A stretch of 64,000 bases of DNA from DATLGB01 sp963740765 (GTDB lineage Bacteria > Actinomycetota > Thermoleophilia > Solirubrobacterales > Solirubrobacteraceae), in assembly GCA_963740765.1 (NCBI GenBank), contig CAVUFN010000016.1, positions 992,001-1,056,000 of the forward strand. The letters run 5' to 3'. Position 1 is the first letter of the stretch. Each line of letters opens with the position of its first letter. A program made the position numbers and the translations under genes. Below are positions 60,045 through 64,000 of this stretch, piece by piece. The notes under the pieces are model-generated. The model saw nothing but the letters and a program-made list of their open reading frames with translations, ran no database searches and was not told the DNA's origin.

Positions 60045-60366
60045 CCGACCATCCAATCGCATCCTCGCCGTCTACGTCGGCGGGGTCCTCGGGACGCTCG
60101 CCCGGGCGGGGGTCGCCGAGGGGATCGCGTCGCCATGGTGCACGCTGCTGGTCAACGTCGCGGGTGCCGCGCTCCTCGGCTACGTCGTCGCCGCGCGGCC
60201 CGAGCGCCGTCCCCTGGTCGGGACCGGGTTCTGCGGCGGGCTGACCACGTTCTCGACGCTGCAGCTCGAGGCGCTGGAGCTGTCGCCGGGCGACGCCGTC
60301 GCCTACCTGGCGGCGAGCGCGGTGCTCGGCTGGCTGGCGGTCGGCTTCGGGAGGCGGCTCGCGTGA
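60034..60366 (+). CDS. crcB: Fluoride channel CrcB/Fluc subunit, first of a pair
   Basis: The 110-residue protein has the Fluc pattern: GGVLGTLARAGVAEG, LLVNVAGAALLGY, and GTGFCGGLTTFSTLQLEALEL with the Phe-box and the Thr-Phe-Ser segment. It exports fluoride as a dual-topology dimer or with the next gene. The only standard start in frame is TTG at 60034; this lies inside the first codons of the divergent nitroreductase, so the 5' ends overlap by 11 bp. A non-standard start further in is possible. The stop overlaps the next GTG. Confidence 0.85.
   Translation: MSAIRPSNRILAVYVGGVLGTLARAGVAEGIASPWCTLLVNVAGAALLGYVVAARPERRPLVGTGFCGGLTTFSTLQLEALELSPGDAVAYLAASAVLGWLAVGFGRRLA
60051..60056 (-). promoter_or_regulatory. 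-10 box of the second nitroreductase gene
   Basis: TTGGAT on the minus strand (a TANNNT variant) lies 6 bases before the ATG at 60044 and inside the coding region of crcB. Confidence 0.3.
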
Positions 60367-60647
60367 TCGCGTGGGTCGGCATGGCGCTGGTCGGCGGGCT
60401 CGGCGCGGTCGCGCGCGACGTCCTCGAGCGCCGCACGTCGCTGCTGGTCGTCAACCTGATCGGCTCGGCGCTGCTCGGCGCGCTGTCGGGCCTCACCGGC
60501 GACGCCCGGTTCCTGGTCGGCACGGGCTTCCTCGGCGCCTTCACGTCCTTCAGCGGCTGGACGCTCGAGGACCGCGTGCGCGGCGTCGTCCACCTCGGGC
60601 TCGGGCTCCTCGCCTGCGCGCTGGCTAGGGCACTTCTCGGACCATGA
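60363..60647 (+). CDS. crcB: Fluoride channel CrcB/Fluc subunit, second of a pair
   Basis: The 94-residue protein keeps GGLGAVARDVLERR, LLVVNLIGSALLGALSG and GFLGAFTSFSGWTLE, and is 20-30 residues shorter than usual Fluc proteins. A pair of tandem crcB genes usually makes an antiparallel heterodimer. GTG 60363 overlaps the first crcB stop. The 3' end overlaps the convergent pyruvate kinase gene by 23 bases. Confidence 0.87.
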   Translation: MIAWVGMALVGGLGAVARDVLERRTSLLVVNLIGSALLGALSGLTGDARFLVGTGFLGAFTSFSGWTLEDRVRGVVHLGLGLLACALARALLGP

Positions 60648-62034
60648 TCAGACTCGTCGCGCCGGGTGTCCCGGTGCGACGGCCCGCGGTGAGGACGACG
60701 CTGGCGCCGCTGGACAGGTGCGCCACCTCGGCAGCGCACACGAGCGCGTCCTCGACGAGGTCGTCGACGCTCGCGGCGACGTCCATGCGGCCGACGTGGA
60801 CGCCCCACTCGAGCTGCAGCTGGTTGCCGACCTGCTCGTCGTGCACGAGGGCGACGATCGGGCGCGCCGGGCGATACTTCGAACACGCGCGGGCACCGCC
60901 GCCGGTGGCGCTGGGGATCACCAGGGCGGCGACGTCGAGGTCGTCGGCGAGCAGGACCGCCGAGTGCAGGACGGACGCGGCCGCCGACTCGTGGTCCTCG
61001 ATCCGGCAGCGCCCGTGGATGACCGGCGACGCCTCCGCCTCGTGGGCGATCTCGGCCATCGCGCGCACCGCCTCGACGGGGAAGTCGCCGACGCCCGTCT
61101 CGGCGGACAGCATCACCGCGCTGGTCCCGTCGATGACGGCGTTGGCGACGTCGGCGGCCTCGGCGCGGGTCGGCTCCGGTGCGTGGATCATCGACTCGAG
61201 CATCTGCGTCGCCGTGATCACCGTCTTGCCGTGCTGGGTGGCGCGGTAGATGGCGTCCTTCTGCATCAGCGGGACGCGCGCGACGCCGGCCTCGACGCCG
61301 TAGTCCCCGCGGGCGACCATGATCCCGTCGGCGACCGCGATGATGTCGTCGAGGTGCTCGTATGCCTCGACCTTCTCGATCTTGGCGATCGTCCGGGCGC
61401 GGCTGCCGTGCTCGCGCAGCCGGTCGCGGAGATCGGCGACGTCGGCGGCGGAGCGGACGAAGCTGAGCGCCACGAAGTCCGCTCCGCACTCGGCGGCGAG
61501 CGCGAGGTCGGCGATGTCCTTCTCGGTCAGCGCGGGGAGGTTGGGCCGCGCGTAGGTGACGTTGAAGCCCTTGCGGGAGGAGAGCGAACCCGCCCTCACC
61601 GCGCGGGCGTGCACGCGCCCGTCGGCGACCTCCTCGACCGCGAAGCGCGGCAGGCCGTCCCCGATGACGATCTGCGAGCGCTCGGTGACCAGGTCGACGA
61701 AGTCGGGGAAGTCGACCTGCACGTCTCCGGACCGGGCGGCCCGCGCCGTGCCGGTGAAGACGATCGTGTCGCCGGCGGCGACGCGGCGCGTCTCCGTCTG
61801 CGCCGAGAGGCGCAGCTTGGGGCCCTGGAGGTCGAAGAGCACGCCGAGCGCGCGGTCGGCGCGGGCGGCGGCGGCGCGGGCCGCCGCGCAGCGGGCACGC
61901 TGATCGTCCGCGGTCCCGTGCGAGCAGTTGATGCGGACGACGTCGACGCCGGCCTCGAGCACCGCATCCAGGGTCTCGGGACTCTCCGTGGCGGGGCCGA
62001 GGGTGGCGACGATCTTCGTGCGGCGGACGGCCAA
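60625..62034 (-). CDS. pyk: Pyruvate kinase
   Basis: It converts phosphoenolpyruvate and ADP to pyruvate and ATP. The 469-residue protein has RRTKIVATLGPA at the start, RINCSHG, GPKLRL, the catalytic TIAKIEKVEAYEHLDDIIAVADGIMVARGDYGVE signature, ATQMLESMIHAPEPTRAEAADVANAVIDG, and a C-terminal domain with VIPSATGGGARACSKYRPARPI. Two known substitutions in bacterial type II enzymes are present (for example RINCSHG). The TTG at 62034 is the only start in frame near the canonical N-terminus. Confidence 0.94.
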   Translation of the reverse strand: MAVRRTKIVATLGPATESPETLDAVLEAGVDVVRINCSHGTADDQRARCAAARAAAARADRALGVLFDLQGPKLRLSAQTETRRVAAGDTIVFTGTARAARSGDVQVDFPDFVDLVTERSQIVIGDGLPRFAVEEVADGRVHARAVRAGSLSSRKGFNVTYARPNLPALTEKDIADLALAAECGADFVALSFVRSAADVADLRDRLREHGSRARTIAKIEKVEAYEHLDDIIAVADGIMVARGDYGVEAGVARVPLMQKDAIYRATQHGKTVITATQMLESMIHAPEPTRAEAADVANAVIDGTSAVMLSAETGVGDFPVEAVRAMAEIAHEAEASPVIHGRCRIEDHESAAASVLHSAVLLADDLDVAALVIPSATGGGARACSKYRPARPIVALVHDEQVGNQLQLEWGVHVGRMDVAASVDDLVEDALVCAAEVAHLSSGASVVLTAGRRTGTPGATSLIMVREVP

Positions 62035-62044
62035 GGCTCCGCCA

Positions 62045-62887
62045 TCATCCCAGGTGGGAGAAGAAGGGCCATAGCCGCATGTCGAAATCGACGTCGTAGG
62101 CCAGCATCGCCTCGACCTCGGGCTCGAGCTCGGCGCGCAGCGACGCCTGGATGTCCGGCCACAGCGGCGCGGCGACGGGGACCGGCCGGCCGAGCGCCCG
62201 GCGCAGCGGTTGGACGTTGACGCTGGGCGGCAGGCCGAAGGGGCGCAGCAGCCGCGCGTGCTCGACGGGCGAGTCGTCCGTGCGGGGCGGCCGCGACGCC
62301 AGCGCGCGCGGCACGACGTCGTCCTCCACCTCGAGGAAGCGCAAGGTGCGGCGGAACTCGCCGACCGGGTCGCGGAGCAGCTTCTCGAGCTGCAGGACGA
62401 GGATGCGATCGCGGTCATAGAGCTGCGTCACGGCGTGGAGCTGGGAGCCGAAGCGCCCGCGGTGGACCTCCTCGGCCATGTAGATCGGCTCGTGGCGCTT
62501 GCGCCGCTTGTGCCAGCGCAGCCGCTTCCCGCGCCGATAGCCCAAGCTGCGCTCGTAGATCGCCACCGGGTCGCGGAGGATCATCAGCAGCTTGGCGTCG
62601 GGCGCGGCGCGCTTGATCAGCGGCAGCGTCCAGACGTCGTAGGAATAGCGATTGGAGAACTCGCCCGTGACCTGGCCGGGCGCGCGCGGGAAGTACCGGT
62701 GGTAGGCGGCGAGGTCTGCGTCGGTCATCGGCTGCTCGCAGAACGGCTCGAAGTGGTAGAGGCTGAAGCCGCGCCCCTTGGGCCCGCGGATGCGCGGATG
62801 CTTCAGCAGGTTGCGCATCCACCACTCGGTACCGGCCAGGTAGGTGCCGACGCCGATGAAGTCGGGTGGGCCGGTCGACTTAGCCAA
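62045..62887 (-). CDS. Sulfotransferase-like protein with altered PAPS loop
   Basis: The 280-residue protein (from TTG 62887) is a paralogue of its neighbour: FIGVGTYLAGTEWWMRNLLKHPRIRGPKGR at the start, RDPVAIYERSL as 3'-phosphate loop, and DMRLWPFF at the end. The canonical 5'-phosphosulfate loop (RSGTTWL-like) here reads TYLAGTEWW and has lost the Arg and Ser-Gly-Thr, so PAPS binding is doubtful. An ATG at 62920 would add 11 residues with a larger overlap. The pyruvate kinase gene follows after 10 bases. Confidence 0.8.
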   Translation of the reverse strand: MAKSTGPPDFIGVGTYLAGTEWWMRNLLKHPRIRGPKGRGFSLYHFEPFCEQPMTDADLAAYHRYFPRAPGQVTGEFSNRYSYDVWTLPLIKRAAPDAKLLMILRDPVAIYERSLGYRRGKRLRWHKRRKRHEPIYMAEEVHRGRFGSQLHAVTQLYDRDRILVLQLEKLLRDPVGEFRRTLRFLEVEDDVVPRALASRPPRTDDSPVEHARLLRPFGLPPSVNVQPLRRALGRPVPVAAPLWPDIQASLRAELEPEVEAMLAYDVDFDMRLWPFFSHLG

Positions 62888-63617
62888 AGTTGGGCCAGAG
62901 GTCGAGGTCGATGTCGTCACCCACCAGCTCCCGGAGCGCCGCGACCTCGGGGTCGAAGGTGAGGTGCAGGCCCTCGAGCAGCTCCGGCCACAACTCGGTC
63001 TTGTGGGGCGTCATCGAGCGACCGCGCAGGCTCGCGACGTCGTCCGGGACGTGGTCGTCGACGCCGAGGTGCGCGAGCGTGCGGCGGTACTGGCCGACGG
63101 GGTCGGCGACGCAGCGCTCGTACTGGAGGACGAGAACCCGTTCCTTCTCGAAGAGCTCGCGGACGCGCTTCATGTGGGTCCCGTAGCGTCCGCGCTCGAT
63201 GGCGTCGGAGGCGATCAGCGCCTTGCGCCGGTCGACGCCGCGGCTGGCGCGGTGAAGCACCCCGGAGCGGTAGCGCTCGATCGGGTCGCGGAGCAGGATG
63301 AGCAGCCGCGCGTCGGGAGCCGCGCGGCGGAGCAGGCGCAGCGCCCACGCGTCCCCCATGATGCGCGGCGTCCACTCGCCGGCGATCTGCCCGGGGCGGC
63401 GGCGGAACAACTCGGCGTACTCCTCGACGTGGCGCTGCGTCATCTCCTCGGCGCCGAAGCGGTCGAAGAAGTGCAACTCCTTGCGGCGCCCCTTGGGCGG
63501 GCGGATCTGGGGATGGCTCAGCAGCAGGTCGAACCACCAGGTCGTCCCGCTGCGCTGGGCGCCGACCCCCACGAACTCGGGCGGTCCGGAGCGGTTCTTC
63601 CCGGGGGCCTTGGGCAT
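62880..63617 (-). CDS. Sulfotransferase
   Basis: The 245-residue enzyme would move a sulfate from PAPS to an unknown acceptor, perhaps a surface glycan or lipid. It has a canonical 5'-phosphosulfate loop AQRSGTTWW at residues 20-28, and the 3'-phosphate loop LRDPIERYRSGVLH. It overlaps the paralogous gene after it by 8 bases (end at 62880, TTG at 62887). TAATAC lies 12 bases before the ATG. Confidence 0.88.
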   Translation of the reverse strand: MPKAPGKNRSGPPEFVGVGAQRSGTTWWFDLLLSHPQIRPPKGRRKELHFFDRFGAEEMTQRHVEEYAELFRRRPGQIAGEWTPRIMGDAWALRLLRRAAPDARLLILLRDPIERYRSGVLHRASRGVDRRKALIASDAIERGRYGTHMKRVRELFEKERVLVLQYERCVADPVGQYRRTLAHLGVDDHVPDDVASLRGRSMTPHKTELWPELLEGLHLTFDPEVAALRELVGDDIDLDLWPNFG

Positions 63618-63629
63618 GCGGCGACCACC

Positions 63630-63636
63630 GTATTAG
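63630..63636. promoter_or_regulatory. Overlapping divergent -10 boxes at the sulfotransferase gene
   Basis: GTATTAG carries TAATAC on the minus strand (63635-63630; 12 bases to the sulfotransferase ATG) and TATTAG on the plus strand (63631-63636; 10 bases to the ATG at 63647). The start codons are 29 bp apart. Confidence 0.4.
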
Positions 63637-63646
63637 CGTCAGGGGC

Positions 63647-64000
63647 ATGCGACGGTTGCGGCGCCGATGGGACGTGCTGGTGCTTTTCGTCTGCGCCGTC
63701 GCCGGCGCCTGGGCCGGGCCCCGGGTCGCCGGGCCGGCCACGTACGCGACGGCGGTGGCCGACGTGCAGATCCGCGTCGGCGCCACCGCACCGTCCCGGC
63801 GCGGGGTCAGCCTCTACGTGCCGCTGGCCGATTGGGGCCTGCGCGCGCGGGTGGTGAGCGCGCCGGTCTGGGTCCGGATCGAGCCGCGCCGGATCAACCG
63901 CGTCGGGGTGGCGCGAACCGTGTCGACGGGCGGCCGGGACGCCGTTCCCGCCCTGCGCGACGATCTCGACGGCGCGTTGCGGGCGGCGACGGTGCGGGCA
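63647..64000 (+). CDS. Membrane protein, N-terminal fragment cut by the window end
   Basis: The frame is open from ATG 63647 to the last base, with 118 visible codons. It has an N-terminal hydrophobic helix (WDVLVLFVCAVAGAWAG) followed by a beta-rich region with VQIRVGATAPSRRGVSLYVPLADWGLRARVVSAPVWVRIEPRRINR. This resembles the N-terminal part of large actinobacterial membrane metallophosphoesterases, but the catalytic domain is outside the window, so the family call is weak. It is divergent from the sulfotransferase gene. Confidence 0.6.
   Translation, partial: MRRLRRRWDVLVLFVCAVAGAWAGPRVAGPATYATAVADVQIRVGATAPSRRGVSLYVPLADWGLRARVVSAPVWVRIEPRRINRVGVARTVSTGGRDAVPALRDDLDGALRAATVRA

Overview
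This is a high-GC, gene-dense chromosomal stretch from an actinobacterium, most likely the class Thermoleophilia (Solirubrobacter/Conexibacter/Patulibacter-like). The evidence is the dnaN-recF-DUF721-gyrB-gyrA order next to the replication origin, the actinobacterial fhaA-fhaB-pstP-rodA-pbpA-pknB cell-wall operon, deazaflavin (F420)-type nitroreductases, Ser/Thr kinases with PASTA repeats, and many genes with no Shine-Dalgarno whose start codon lies a few bases after a TANNNT -10 box. The taxon is an inference from gene content. I found no tRNA, rRNA, CRISPR array, prophage or insertion sequence.

Layout. 1-7.6 kb: replication and topology genes (partial dnaN, recF, DUF721, gyrB, gyrA), with a dyad-containing promoter and a structured leader before gyrB. 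7.6-11.3 kb: a secreted PASTA protein interrupted by a frameshift in its Ser-Pro repeat, then a 314-bp gene-free gap that looks like a multi-hairpin RNA with a 14-codon ORF and a perfect 14-bp terminator stem, then a secreted alpha/beta hydrolase. 11.3-16.1 kb: family II pyrophosphatase, HNH endonuclease, prephenate dehydratase, DUF4446 and a membrane-anchored CARDB-like protein. 16.2-27.3 kb: growth and division signalling (membrane kinase, FhaA, FhaB, PstP, RodA, PbpA, PknB, Ddl and a third kinase with an extracytoplasmic discoidin-like domain). 27.3-31.6 kb: small metabolic and envelope genes (thermonuclease, folE, methyltransferase, UppP-like, DedA).

31.6-41.2 kb: envelope polysaccharide functions (DUF354, CapD-like epimerase/dehydratase, LytR_C protein, FlgD-Ig protein, subtilisin, membrane GT2, undecaprenyl-phosphate sugar transferase). 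41.2-45.7 kb: a large secreted beta-propeller/beta-helix protein split by a one-base insertion, then a DUF3105 protein. 45.7-52.5 kb: GNAT, SDR, zinc metallopeptidase with an apparent CTG start, YunG-like protein, haloalkane dehalogenase, lytic transglycosylase, PLP lyase and J-domain protein. 52.5-58.1 kb: a lipid-modification block (DUF1295, two different cyclopropane-synthase-like methyltransferases, FAD oxidoreductase, DUF1365, Bax-inhibitor-like protein). 58.1-64 kb: F420-type nitroreductases, an SDR, a CrcB pair, pyruvate kinase, two sulfotransferases and the start of a membrane protein.

How the genome is packed is as striking as the gene list. Nine of ten convergent gene pairs overlap at their ends, and five of them share exactly one CTAG as both stop codons. 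Several genes appear to be launched from a -10 box built from the stop codon of the gene before. Several divergent pairs have start codons 13-43 bp apart with overlapping or facing -10 boxes. The most interesting candidate for something undescribed is the structured RNA at about 8.89-9.15 kb.
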